Source of the DNA: CALLVY01 sp937899855 | GTDB lineage: Bacteria > Bacteroidota > Bacteroidia > Chitinophagales > Saprospiraceae | Direction: 5' to 3' | DNA: 26,389 nucleotides | NCBI GenBank assembly: GCA_039820405.1 | Contig: JBCBQC010000091.1 | Span: 1-26,389, forward strand | Shown here: positions 16,378 to 24,829 of the stretch, in pieces | How the letters are laid out: each line of letters begins with the position of its first letter | Numbering within the stretch: position 1 is the stretch's first letter | The notes under the pieces: model-generated | What the model saw: only the letters and a program-made list of their open reading frames with translations | What the model was told of the DNA's origin: nothing | Database searches by the model: none | Position numbers and translations under genes: made by a program

Positions 16378-18096
16378 TCATTCGGACAAGCGCTTGATGA
16401 TCACGTTCCACTGTTCGGGATAGCGCAGCGACAGCGTCCGGTAGGCCCGTTGCTGATCCTCCCGGAGCTTTTGCAGCAGTTCGCTTTGTTGCTGACTCAG
16501 GAGGGCCAGCTCGGCACTGCGCTTGAGTTGGGAAAAAGCTTCCCGCGCCAGATTGCGGTAGGCCAAGTTATTGGCCATGATTCGGCGGGGTTCGTAGTCC
16601 TTGGGGTGCGCCGCAATTGCCTTTTCGATCTCCGGTACCAGAGCCGCCAGGGCCTCGGCATCTTTTTGAACGGTGTACACGGCGCGATCCAATTCGCGGA
16701 AAGAGAGCACCTTTTCGACCGGGGCCGGAGACGGTTCGCCGGGCTCTCCGGGAAGCATCGTCGTTGACTTTTGGCCTCCCGTTCCGTTGAGGTACCAGTA
16801 GGTCCCTCCGACCAGTAACGGCAGCAGTAGCAGTAAAGCCCAGCGCCAACTCCCACCACCGCTCGGGGGATCCCCCATCTTCGGTTGGTAACGGTCGGTG
16901 GGGGGTGGCGTTTGGTCTTCCTGCGGTGGGCCATCCCCGATGATTTGGGTGGGGTTGGAGGGAATGTTGCCGTAATCGCTACGCGTGAGTGAGGGGTAAG
17001 CCGCGGGAGCCTCGTAGATGGGTTCGGGGTCGGAATCTTCGGCTAGAGGGGTCTCGGGGTCGTCCGTCCGCTCGGGGATGATCTGGGTGGCTTCCTCCGC
17101 TTCGGAGTGCGGGGCCACGGCGGGGGCCGACTCCGGCGTGGGGGGCTCGGGGGGCAAGGGGGGAGCAGCCTCCGGCGGCTCGACGGGGGAAGGCGTGTCG
17201 GGGGCGGGCGGCGGGAAAAAGGACGTACCGAAAGTAGGTACCTGATTGTCGTTGAGCAGTACGATCAGTTCGTGGGCCGTCTGGATGCGCTCCGCCGGGT
17301 CGAGTACCAAACAGCGTTTGATCATCCCCCGGTACGGCTCGGGTAACTGTTCCAACTTATCGGGCAATTCGAGCTGGATGATCTTGCGACTCAACTCCAG
17401 CTGGGACTGGGTACTTTTTTCGTCTCCTCCATCCCTTCCCTTAAAGGGTAATTCGTCGGCGATAATCCGGTAGATGATGACCCCCGCCGCCCAGAGGTCG
17501 ACGTTTTTGTAAATCTTTTTATTTTGAATCTGCTCGGGTGCTGCGTAGGCGTAAGACAAGCCGATGGCTGAGTTGGTAATGGTGGAATCGCCCCCAATCT
17601 GTCGGCTCAGGCCAAAGTCGATGATCTTGGGCGTCCAGATTCCATCTTCGCGGTGTAGCAAAATATTTTGCGCCTTGAGGTCGCGGTGGATGACATTGTG
17701 GCGGTGCAAAAAGTCGAGCCCGTCAAGCATCCCGCGGATGATGAGTTTTTTGTCCTCCGGCAGTAGCTTTTGCTTACTGATAAACTGTTCGAGATTGCCG
17801 TATTCGTAAAATTTGAGAATGGCAAAATCCATCTCCCCCGCTAGTCCCGTATTAAAGCGGTAGCAGGCATCGTAACGCGCAATATTGCGGTGGGTGGGTA
17901 GGCTATTGACCAGGGCCACCTCGTTTTGGAGGGTAAATTTTTTCCACTCCGGCCGGACGTCCGCTACCTTGAGGGCAACGTAGTGGTTCTTGGCGTGGTC
18001 AAAGACCTTGTATACCTTCCCAAAGCCTCCCGATCCGATATAGGTCTTGTCCCTAAATCGACTTTCAAAAGCGGAAAATGTCATTTCTTCAAACAT
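16378..18096 (-). CDS. Membrane-anchored Ser/Thr protein kinase (PpkA-like role)
   Basis: This is a 572-aa Hanks-type kinase. Residues about 14-285 hold the glycine loop GSGGFGKVY (21-29), Lys43 in VALKV, catalytic Asp139 in HRDLKAQN, Asp160 in DFG, the APEQ segment, and VDLWAAGVIIYRI, so the kinase looks active. A Pro/Glu/Thr-rich linker follows with many Ser/Thr residues, including ATQIIPERTDD and PTQIIGDG, which are plausible autophosphorylation and FHA-docking sites. One transmembrane segment lies near residues 416-437 (WALLLLLPLLVGGTYWYLN). It is followed by a periplasmic helical domain rich in Gln and Leu (LLSQQQSELLQKLRED). It starts 3 bases after the phosphatase stop. A PpkA-like regulatory role is inferred from the FHA/phosphatase/T6SS context. 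Confidence 0.95.
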   Translation of the reverse strand: MFEEMTFSAFESRFRDKTYIGSGGFGKVYKVFDHAKNHYVALKVADVRPEWKKFTLQNEVALVNSLPTHRNIARYDACYRFNTGLAGEMDFAILKFYEYGNLEQFISKQKLLPEDKKLIIRGMLDGLDFLHRHNVIHRDLKAQNILLHREDGIWTPKIIDFGLSRQIGGDSTITNSAIGLSYAYAAPEQIQNKKIYKNVDLWAAGVIIYRIIADELPFKGRDGGDEKSTQSQLELSRKIIQLELPDKLEQLPEPYRGMIKRCLVLDPAERIQTAHELIVLLNDNQVPTFGTSFFPPPAPDTPSPVEPPEAAPPLPPEPPTPESAPAVAPHSEAEEATQIIPERTDDPETPLAEDSDPEPIYEAPAAYPSLTRSDYGNIPSNPTQIIGDGPPQEDQTPPPTDRYQPKMGDPPSGGGSWRWALLLLLPLLVGGTYWYLNGTGGQKSTTMLPGEPGEPSPAPVEKVLSFRELDRAVYTVQKDAEALAALVPEIEKAIAAHPKDYEPRRIMANNLAYRNLAREAFSQLKRSAELALLSQQQSELLQKLREDQQRAYRTLSLRYPEQWNVIIKRLSE

Positions 18097-18099
18097 GGC

Positions 18100-19236
18100 T
18101 TAATCCTTTGTGGGTGTTAACTCATTGGCATTTGTTGGGCGTATTTTAAGTTTTGTCTCCCCGTTCGGTTCCCCTTCGAATTCTTCGGTCCCTCCCCGCA
18201 GACTATCCAGCCGGCTGCTGTCCACCCGCTCCTCAAAACGGATCGTGTCCGCCACACTCGACAAGTCCAATTCGATCGCATTCACCACCGTCTCCCTCGG
18301 CAGTTCTGCCCCCACCGATTCCTCCACCGTCACCGCCGCCTCGCTGCCTTCCTCGGCAGCCGGACGGTAGAAGTACATCGCCGCATTGAACAGGAGCAGT
18401 CCACCCAAGGCCAGCAGCGGCCAGGTCAAATTCCAAGACCGGCTTTCCCCCTTATCCTCCACCCAGACGGGGGACGACCCCCCCTCCACCATCGCCACCG
18501 ACAGCAAATAAGCCGAGTAATTATCCTTGGCGGACCGCTTGCATAGCCGCGCAATCTTCCGCATTTTTTCCCGATTACCAAGCGTTGCATCGCTCAGGAT
18601 TTCCAGCAGGGACGCATCGTTCAACGTTTCCCAAACCCCGTCGGTACAAAGCAAAAAGTAATCGCCCGCGCGTACGTCCTCCCGCAGGGTCAGGTCCGCC
18701 CGTGCCGCCTGGTGCGAGCCGACGATCGCCCGAGTTACAATATTCCGCTTCGGATGAGTCCGGGCCTCCGCCTCGGTGATGATCCGTTTGCGGACCAGCT
18801 CGTTGACAAAAGAATGGTCGGCCGTACGAAACAAAACCGCTCCGTCGCGCAGGTGGTAGACCCGACTGTCCCCAATGTGGGCAATGGTCGCCCCGCGCTC
18901 GTGAAAGGCCAGCAGCGTCAGCGTCGTTCCCATTCCCTTGGCGCCCGGATGACTGGCGAGGTAATCGTCAAACTGTGCCTCCACGCGTTGGAGCCCCGCC
19001 TGGACCTCGTCCGCTCCGACGTACTCAAACCCCGTCAGGTACTGCCCGAGAGTCTCACAAGCGATTCGGCTGGCTTCTTCTCCCCGGGCGGCACCCCCTA
19101 CCCCATCGCAAACCAGGAAAAGCTGGCCCGGCTCGTCCGACTCCCGTCCCGTCAGCGCCGGGTAAACGAAGTCCTCGTTGTTTTTTCGCTGGCCCACTTC
19201 GTGAAAGCCCTGCGCGGGGTGAAGGTATATTTTCAT
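18100..19236 (-). CDS. PP2C-family Ser/Thr phosphatase with membrane anchor (PppA-like role)
   Basis: This is a 378-aa protein with a PP2C/PPM domain over about residues 1-245. Metal and catalytic motifs are present: RKNNEDF (Asp22), VCDGVGG (Asp44), MGTTLTLLAF, HIGDSRVYHLRDG, LLCTDGVWETLND, and a final KDN in SAKDNYSAYLLS. It is therefore expected to be an active Mn/Mg-dependent phosphatase that reverses the neighbouring kinase. Unlike the minimal stand-alone PppA form, it has an extension: a transmembrane segment (LTWPLLALGGLLLFNAAMYF) and a periplasmic tail of about 80 acidic residues. This means phosphatase and kinase could both sense the periplasm. It is tightly packed upstream of the kinase. 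Confidence 0.95.
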   Translation of the reverse strand: MKIYLHPAQGFHEVGQRKNNEDFVYPALTGRESDEPGQLFLVCDGVGGAARGEEASRIACETLGQYLTGFEYVGADEVQAGLQRVEAQFDDYLASHPGAKGMGTTLTLLAFHERGATIAHIGDSRVYHLRDGAVLFRTADHSFVNELVRKRIITEAEARTHPKRNIVTRAIVGSHQAARADLTLREDVRAGDYFLLCTDGVWETLNDASLLEILSDATLGNREKMRKIARLCKRSAKDNYSAYLLSVAMVEGGSSPVWVEDKGESRSWNLTWPLLALGGLLLFNAAMYFYRPAAEEGSEAAVTVEESVGAELPRETVVNAIELDLSSVADTIRFEERVDSSRLDSLRGGTEEFEGEPNGETKLKIRPTNANELTPTKD

Positions 19237-19274
19237 ACTGTACTAAAATTCGGTTGATGCATTTCGACGCCAGC

Positions 19275-19889
19275 TCATTGGCATTTCAAAACTAAGATCA
19301 CGTTGCCCAGCCGGATGGATGTATCGTGATAAATGGGAATGCGCTCGTAATTTTGCAAGCGCAAACTCCGGCCGCTGATAAACACACCGTTGGTACTCCT
19401 CTGCTCCTCCTCGTGACCAATGTCGTAGATGAGGAATTCCCAACCTTGTCCCCCCTGAGTCATGTTGACCTCGATGATACAGTGACGACGGCTCACCGTA
19501 TTGTCTTTAATCTCCAAGTCTGCGTTCCGCCGACCAATCAGGTTCTTACCCCGGCGGAGGCTCAGACGGGTCCCGTCGATGGTTTGTAAATACCCGATGC
19601 TGCCTACTTCGCGCGAGTCGCCACGCTGTGGGGGGCTAGCGGGTTCTTCAATCGGTGCTTCCTCCTCCGTCGGGGGCAGCGGGGGCAAGCCGTACTCCTC
19701 GTGGCTGTCCAGCGGGGGGGCCTCCGGTTGGCCATACCAATCATCGCCGTAGCCCTCGGATTGCCCGCGATTGATCACCGAGGGATAAAGCCACGTATTG
19801 CAGCGGGGGCAAGTCACTTTGACGGCTCCGGGTGGAATCTCGATGCGCGTACCACAGTTGGGATTATCGCAGTGGATCACTTGAATCAT
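19275..19889 (-). CDS. Zinc-ribbon/FHA-domain protein
   Basis: This is a 204-aa cytoplasmic protein. The N-terminus is a zinc-ribbon-like module with Cys7, Cys12, Cys27 and Cys30 (IHCDNPNCGTR and VTCPRCNTWLYP). An acidic Pro-rich linker (about 45-95) precedes a C-terminal FHA domain. The domain shows GTRLSLRRGKNLIGRRNADL, KDNTVSRRHCIIEV and STNGVFISGRSL, with the Arg, Ser and Asn expected to bind phosphothreonine. FHA proteins next to PpkA/PppA kinase-phosphatase pairs are the phospho-readout of the threonine phosphorylation pathway that activates some proteobacterial T6SS. Here it is 25 bases after the TssK-like gene, consistent with a baseplate-docking role. The zinc ribbon may bind another partner or nucleic acid; that is inference. 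Confidence 0.93.
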   Translation of the reverse strand: MIQVIHCDNPNCGTRIEIPPGAVKVTCPRCNTWLYPSVINRGQSEGYGDDWYGQPEAPPLDSHEEYGLPPLPPTEEEAPIEEPASPPQRGDSREVGSIGYLQTIDGTRLSLRRGKNLIGRRNADLEIKDNTVSRRHCIIEVNMTQGGQGWEFLIYDIGHEEEQRSTNGVFISGRSLRLQNYERIPIYHDTSIRLGNVILVLKCQ

Positions 19890-19914
19890 TCGGCGTATAT
19901 TTTAGCGGGTGGCC

Positions 19915-20964
19915 TCAACCACTCGATATATTGAGTTCTCCCGTTCGGGGCTTGGGCCCCTGGGAACTGATCAAACTTTGTAGGGTCAGCAGGGTGGCTT
20001 CGCAAAATTTTTGAATCCGCGCGATCAAAACGGCCAGCTCTTCCTGGGGCAGCACGGTCGGCTTGAGTAGGCTGCGGATACACTGCCGGAGGTTGTTGAT
20101 TTCTCCGTTCTTGAGTTGGTTGCGTACAAAGTCGCGGTCCCCCGTTTCGAGTAATCCTTCGATCAAACCCGCCAGGTCCCCGAAGTAAACGGCCAGCATG
20201 GTGGGCGCTTGCTGGGGGAGCTGCCACTTGTAAAAAGCTTGCGACCCCCGAATGTGCTGGACGATGGGGATGCAAAATTCGGCCCGGGGCAGGTGCTTTT
20301 TACGGTGTTCATTGATGATTTGCAGGGCAATGCGCACCATATTTTCCAGTTGGTTTTGCAGATAGCGGTACCAGCGGACCAGCAGGGGAAAACCGTTGAT
20401 CGTCAGACAGGGGGGAATGTAGCCTTCGAGGCGTTTGCCGTTTTGCCATTCCGCGATCTTCATCCGGTTGGCGGCCAGGGTACGGACGGCCGACAGTTTG
20501 TCCTGCGGGATGCACTCCAGTTGGTAATCGTGGACGAGGTAGGGATGGCGGATGGGGCGGGTCTCGGGAATGCCGGCGGGGATGCGCTCGCGCTCGCTGA
20601 CGGTCAGGTAGAGGTGGTAGCGTACCCCCGAACTCGGTACGAATTCGACGTAGGGCGCCTGGGCGGGCAGCTTGTACTTTTGGATGTTTTCGGGTAAAAT
20701 TTCGACACGAAAACCACCCGGCATGATGGCCTGGCAGGCGTTGAGAATCACCTTCACCGAATTGGGGCGTTCCCCCTGGGCATTCTGAATGTCGAAGGGA
20801 CTGTTCGGCAATAATCCGAATCCGGCCAGGGGCAACAAACTCGCCGCTCGCGCATCCCGCACCGCCTCCTCAATCGAATTCTCGAGGTGTTGAAAGTGGT
20901 CAGCCGAGAGCTTCATCCCGTTTTCCCAGTAAATGGGAAAGGACTTAATCTTCGGAAAAATCAT
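19915..20964 (-). CDS. tssK: T6SS baseplate subunit TssK (T6SSiii type)
   Basis: This is a 349-aa soluble protein. The N-terminal FPIYWENGMKLSADHFQHLE matches the TssK hallmark (W-x-E-G-M-x-L-x-x-x-HFQ), which in known systems forms the shoulder that joins the TssFG wedge. Further hydrophobic strand segments (YVEFVPSSGVRYHLYLTVSE) fit the rest of the family's N-terminal domain, and the C-terminal half is helical. It is somewhat shorter than the ~450 residues of proteobacterial TssK, as seen in Bacteroidota forms. In proteobacteria TssK links the baseplate to TssL/M. T6SSiii has no TssJLM, so here it probably contacts TssN, encoded 15 bases upstream. Confidence rests on the N-terminal motif and the gene order. 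Confidence 0.87.
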   Translation of the reverse strand: MIFPKIKSFPIYWENGMKLSADHFQHLENSIEEAVRDARAASLLPLAGFGLLPNSPFDIQNAQGERPNSVKVILNACQAIMPGGFRVEILPENIQKYKLPAQAPYVEFVPSSGVRYHLYLTVSERERIPAGIPETRPIRHPYLVHDYQLECIPQDKLSAVRTLAANRMKIAEWQNGKRLEGYIPPCLTINGFPLLVRWYRYLQNQLENMVRIALQIINEHRKKHLPRAEFCIPIVQHIRGSQAFYKWQLPQQAPTMLAVYFGDLAGLIEGLLETGDRDFVRNQLKNGEINNLRQCIRSLLKPTVLPQEELAVLIARIQKFCEATLLTLQSLISSQGPKPRTGELNISSG

Positions 20965-20979
20965 AGCGTTGTCGTTTAA

Positions 20980-21963
20980 TCATCGGTTCACAATTACGGT
21001 TTTGTCGGGATCGTAACCCGTATCGTCGCGGTAGTCCCTAAAGGTATTCGACTCGCCGCGCCAGGGTATCCGACGGGCGATGATGACATCTCCTTCCCGG
21101 ACTTGATTGACTAGGATGGATAGATCGGGATTGAGAAAGCGGGGTTTGCGAAACCAGGTATCCGGTCGCCACCAAATGCGCTTGATCGAAAACAGCCAAC
21201 AGAATTGAGGATCGCCCGCGTACTCCGTTCCCATATCCTGGATGCTAGTGAGGTCGGCCCGCTTGCGGCGCTCCTGCATCACCAAACAAAAAACCTTTCC
21301 CAGCGCAACCTCCTTAGGCGCCTCAATCCAGGGCCGGGCACTGCGGCGAAAAATCAAATATTCCTCGCGCAAACTGGAGCGCACCTGAAAGTTGACCTGC
21401 ATCAGGTTGCGCCAGGGCCAGTTTTCCGGCGTCACCGGCTCGATGGGATAGACCCAGGGGTTTTCCACCAGTTGGTAGGGCACCTGCGTACTCAGGTCCC
21501 AGAACTTAGCCACCAAAAAGGGCAATATAAATACCAAGGGTAAGTCCCAAAGATAGCGACTGAGATCTTCGGCGTAGGGCACCAGCTCCAGTACCTGCGG
21601 CGCCGTCACGATGGCAGTAGCAGCCAACAGTCCCGAAATCAGCTGGAACAACAACTCGGGTAGGAAGCCGTCTTGCTCCTGGTCGTGGGGAAAGCGCTGG
21701 CTCCACGCTTGCCGGTACATCACCCCGACGTTGACCGCTCCCAAGCTCAGTGCGAGCAAGCGTAGGGCCCAAGTCAGGTGGGGCGAATCAAGCAGCAACC
21801 AGTACAACAGAAGCCCCGTACCAAAGGACAGGACCACTACCCCAATTTTGTGATACATCACGTATTTGCCCAACTGACGCTGTTGTCGTTTGAGGCCGTA
21901 GCGCAAACCCATCGTTGCGACCAGCAGTAAAATACCCCAAATGATAATCACCAATTCACGCAT
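20980..21963 (-). CDS. tssN: T6SSiii inner-membrane protein TssN
   Basis: This is a 327-aa polytopic protein with about five transmembrane segments in the first ~175 residues: LVIIIWGILLLVATMGL, IGVVVLSFGTGLLLYWLLL, LRLLALSLGAVNVGVM, LISGLLAATAIVTA and LPLVFILPFLVAKFWDL. A cytoplasmic domain of about 150 residues follows (EPVTPENWPWRNLMQVNFQV, PKEVALGKVFCLVMQE). TssN is the T6SSiii-specific membrane component of Bacteroidota, and this topology is its usual one. It probably takes part in anchoring the baseplate in place of TssL/TssM. It lies 2 bases after TssG and 15 before TssK. The family call uses topology and position more than sequence identity. Confidence 0.84.
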   Translation of the reverse strand: MRELVIIIWGILLLVATMGLRYGLKRQQRQLGKYVMYHKIGVVVLSFGTGLLLYWLLLDSPHLTWALRLLALSLGAVNVGVMYRQAWSQRFPHDQEQDGFLPELLFQLISGLLAATAIVTAPQVLELVPYAEDLSRYLWDLPLVFILPFLVAKFWDLSTQVPYQLVENPWVYPIEPVTPENWPWRNLMQVNFQVRSSLREEYLIFRRSARPWIEAPKEVALGKVFCLVMQERRKRADLTSIQDMGTEYAGDPQFCWLFSIKRIWWRPDTWFRKPRFLNPDLSILVNQVREGDVIIARRIPWRGESNTFRDYRDDTGYDPDKTVIVNR

Positions 21964-21965
21964 GA

Positions 21966-22895
21966 CTATTTCGTCGTTTCCGATTTCTTCAATTGTACAT
22001 TATAACCCAGGACCGACTCACCGAAGACAAAATCCCAGCTGTCTTCCGTCACCACAATTGAGGTGATGACCGCCACGTCGAGCGGCAGAAAATAGCTGTA
22101 AAGCAAGTCGACCAGTACTTGACGTCCCTTTCCTCCGGGCAGAAAATCTTCGAGGTCTTCCCCCGTCACACCGCGCACCTGCACCTCCAGCGAAGGGATG
22201 TCGTCTTTACAGCTGGCCCCCATCACCGCCTCCCCCAATTTCAACTCGCTGGCCGCCACCTTGGCGTCGGGATTCTCCAGCTCCACCGGCTCCACAAAAA
22301 CCAGATCCACCGGCTTTTGCAGGATGGCCTCAAAACACAAACCCGTCAGCTCCCAATTGCCCACCACCCGGTAGGCTTCCGGCAGCAAGTAGCAAAGCAA
22401 AAAACGCTGTCGCTCGTCGAGGGCGTCCCCAAAGTCGCGCAAGCCCCAAATGTCCTGGATAAAATCGGGGAAGCCCTCGGTCCACTGCTGCTCCAGTTGT
22501 TCCACCTTGATGCGGGGATGGTAGATGGCCTGCTCAAAAGGCAAAAAGAATTGCCGGACCTCCCGGATTTGCTGTTCAATGGCCTGGGTCCGCTTGAGGG
22601 GCGTATCGTGACTTTCGTCCAAGCGCAGAAACAATCGGGGTGGCAGGGTATCAAACAGCCCCTCGCGATTGACCGATAGCATCAAGGCCGTATCCTGTTC
22701 AAAATATTTTTTTCGCACCTCCGCAATGTCTTTCCCACTGCGTCGCTCCCCGTGCCCCCGCGCCGCCACAATCACCTGATCGAGGCCAAATTCGTCGATC
22801 TCTCCGTCCGCATACTCCAGCAGGGTCGCCGCCAAGGTTTCGACCTTGATGTCAAAAATCGCCGAGATACTCAGGATGTCGCTCAGTGCTTCCAT
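21966..22895 (-). CDS. tssG: T6SS baseplate subunit TssG (T6SSiii type)
   Basis: Two in-frame ATGs upstream (22958, 22913) lie inside tssF; the ATG at 22895 (MEALSDILSISAIFDIKVET) starts one base after the tssF stop and is preferred, giving 309 aa. Typical features are the LSVNREGLFDTLPPRLFL segment, the following REVRQFFLPFEQAIYHPRI helix, and LLCYLLPEAYRVVGNWEL. These match the Bacteroidota TssG pattern of NREGLYD.LP...FFLPFE. In known T6SS, TssG pairs with two TssF copies to form the wedge of the baseplate. The protein is cytoplasmic with no membrane segment. The close coupling to tssF supports a fixed complex. Confidence 0.92.
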   Translation of the reverse strand: MEALSDILSISAIFDIKVETLAATLLEYADGEIDEFGLDQVIVAARGHGERRSGKDIAEVRKKYFEQDTALMLSVNREGLFDTLPPRLFLRLDESHDTPLKRTQAIEQQIREVRQFFLPFEQAIYHPRIKVEQLEQQWTEGFPDFIQDIWGLRDFGDALDERQRFLLCYLLPEAYRVVGNWELTGLCFEAILQKPVDLVFVEPVELENPDAKVAASELKLGEAVMGASCKDDIPSLEVQVRGVTGEDLEDFLPGGKGRQVLVDLLYSYFLPLDVAVITSIVVTEDSWDFVFGESVLGYNVQLKKSETTK

Positions 22896-22896
22896 A

Positions 22897-24786
22897 TCAG
22901 TTACTAGCTTCATCGACCCACACCCGAATTGGAATGCTCGAAGTCGACTGCTCTTCAATCAGGGTTTGTAATTGTTGACAAATCGCCTCCCAGTCCTCCT
23001 GCCGCTGGCTCTGCCGCGTGGTTTTGAGCAAGACTTCCAAACGCCGGGTAATACCAAAGTTGAAGCGCGGGTCGGTTCCTACCCCATCGCGGACTTCCAC
23101 TTCGAGTAGTTTGTCCCGCAAAAATTCCTTACAAAAAATCTTGATGTCTTCCCGCGTCACGATCCGCCCCCGACTCAGCAGGGCGCTCTTCATCGCGTTC
23201 AACTGCTGGGTACTGTTGAGTGGATCGCGCCCCCCCGCACTCGCCGTAATGAGGGCCGTTCCCTCCTTGTCGAGGGAGGACTTTTGCCGCGACGTGCAAT
23301 CCAAAACCGTCTTTGCGGCCAGGCCATTACCACGCTCCCCCAGCGAAGTCCAATACTCCACCCGAACGCGCAGCCCACTCGTCACCCCGGAATGGAGCAG
23401 GACGTATATGTCGCGAGTGGGCCGTTGCTCTCCCGCCGTCTTAGAAATCTTTTTGCCCAACAAGTGGTGTACATCCTCAAGAGAAAGCGAAGCGGCTACC
23501 TTCTCGATCAATTCGTTGGCGCGGTAGTTCTCCTGAAGAATGGATACGACGTAGGCCAAGCGCTGCCAGGCATTGAAATCATCCCAGCGCCCGACCCCTC
23601 CAAAACGCAGGGTATAAGCGGGCTTGCGTTCTTCCTTAAAGTCAGCGAAGGGCTTGAAGACGAATACCGGATATTCCGGGGGCTTTTCCTCGTACACCCG
23701 ACGGATGGAGACAAAATCCTGCTTGGGCTGGAGGGGCACCCATTTGATCGAATTGGTTTGCAGGTAGTGGTGCTCGCCCCGCCGGTGCCCATTGAGCTGG
23801 CGATTGACGACGGGAAAAACGTTGAGCCGTACCGTCAATCGCGAGGTCAGTTGTTCGATTTCGATGGGTCGGGAAAATTCGACTTCCATCCAGTAGAGGG
23901 CCTTGGTGGCACGCTGGGCCAACTGCCTCAGTTGGCGCTGGATGGCGGCCTCGTCGGTCATGGAGGAGCGAAACCAACGTTCGAGCACCGAGGCGGCTTC
24001 GAGGGGTTCCATCTCGGGAATCTCGCGGGGCCCGAAGGTCAGGAAGTGGCGTTGGTAACGGGCGCGGACGGTCCGGTGCAGTCGTTCGTTGCCATTGAGG
24101 TAATCTTCGAGCAAGAGTTCTTGGGGCGGTAAACCATTGCGGACGGTGAGGGAGAACCCTCCAAAGCGGCAGTGGCTATTGGGTAGGGCACTAAAAAATT
24201 GGGCGCGTTCGCTCTCGTCTTTGCCCCGCCCCCGCAGGTCGAAATAGAGGGAGGCGCCCTCCCAATGCAGGAGTGGCTCGCTGGCCTCAATGCCGATGAT
24301 GATGCGCCGAGCTTCTTCTTTTTCGCGAATCCGTCCCCGACGCAGGTTGGGTCGGGCCTTGGGATCGAGGATCTTGGTTTCGGTGGCTACCAGTGCGATG
24401 GAAGCGGGTAAAATTTGGTGGCGAAAAACCGGACTGAAGTGGACGGCCTCCTGGTTTTCTTCGGCACTCCGCACCAGTTCCAGGGTCTCGTCGATGGTCA
24501 GTGCCTCCGAACTCGGGCGAGCGGTGGCCAGGGCGTGAGCGGGTTGGGGCAGGTGAAAATATTCCGGGAGTAACACCTTGGCGAGGCGCTTTTGCAAGCG
24601 GCTTTCCGTATCGTAGATGTGCTGATAGACCCGTTCCAATTCCGAGGCCGTCGCTCCCGCTAGGAAGCGGACCAGCGGGTCAAATTGTTGTCCGATATCG
24701 CGCTCCACGTCTTCGTAGTCCACCTCGTAGATATCGGCGGCGCGAAAGAGAATCGAACGGTAGAGGTCAGCGGCGGTGATGTTCAT
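22897..24786 (-). CDS. tssF: T6SS baseplate subunit TssF (T6SSiii type)
   Basis: This is a 629-aa cytoplasmic protein with the expected TssF N-terminus. It contains QQFDPLVRFLAGATASELER, then the TESRLQKRLAKVLLPEYFHL helix and PQPAHALATARPSS, the counterparts of the conserved family segment with LLP and PAHA/PSxA. Later parts include beta-rich domain segments (LYFDLRGRGKDE, FSLTVRNGLPPQELL, FPVVNRQLNGHR) and a C-terminal domain with ITASAGGRDPLNSTQQLNAM and IVTREDIKIFCKEFL. In known systems TssF is the main wedge protein, recruited with TssG to TssK and VgrG. Length and order (F then G) are those of the family. The start is 43 bases after the 218-aa gene. Confidence 0.94.
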   Translation of the reverse strand: MNITAADLYRSILFRAADIYEVDYEDVERDIGQQFDPLVRFLAGATASELERVYQHIYDTESRLQKRLAKVLLPEYFHLPQPAHALATARPSSEALTIDETLELVRSAEENQEAVHFSPVFRHQILPASIALVATETKILDPKARPNLRRGRIREKEEARRIIIGIEASEPLLHWEGASLYFDLRGRGKDESERAQFFSALPNSHCRFGGFSLTVRNGLPPQELLLEDYLNGNERLHRTVRARYQRHFLTFGPREIPEMEPLEAASVLERWFRSSMTDEAAIQRQLRQLAQRATKALYWMEVEFSRPIEIEQLTSRLTVRLNVFPVVNRQLNGHRRGEHHYLQTNSIKWVPLQPKQDFVSIRRVYEEKPPEYPVFVFKPFADFKEERKPAYTLRFGGVGRWDDFNAWQRLAYVVSILQENYRANELIEKVAASLSLEDVHHLLGKKISKTAGEQRPTRDIYVLLHSGVTSGLRVRVEYWTSLGERGNGLAAKTVLDCTSRQKSSLDKEGTALITASAGGRDPLNSTQQLNAMKSALLSRGRIVTREDIKIFCKEFLRDKLLEVEVRDGVGTDPRFNFGITRRLEVLLKTTRQSQRQEDWEAICQQLQTLIEEQSTSSIPIRVWVDEASN

Positions 24787-24829
24787 TTCGTTTCAATAAG
24801 GTTTTGGGTCGGTCTCACTAAAAAGCAGC

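Noticed and set aside
22896..22958. Upstream start codons for tssG
   Set aside because: They lie inside tssF; the start at 22895 directly follows the tssF stop and begins the conserved-looking N-terminus.
23284..24132. Plus-strand open frame of 282 codons inside tssF
   Set aside because: Antisense to the well-supported TssF frame, with no domain, signal or sensible composition.
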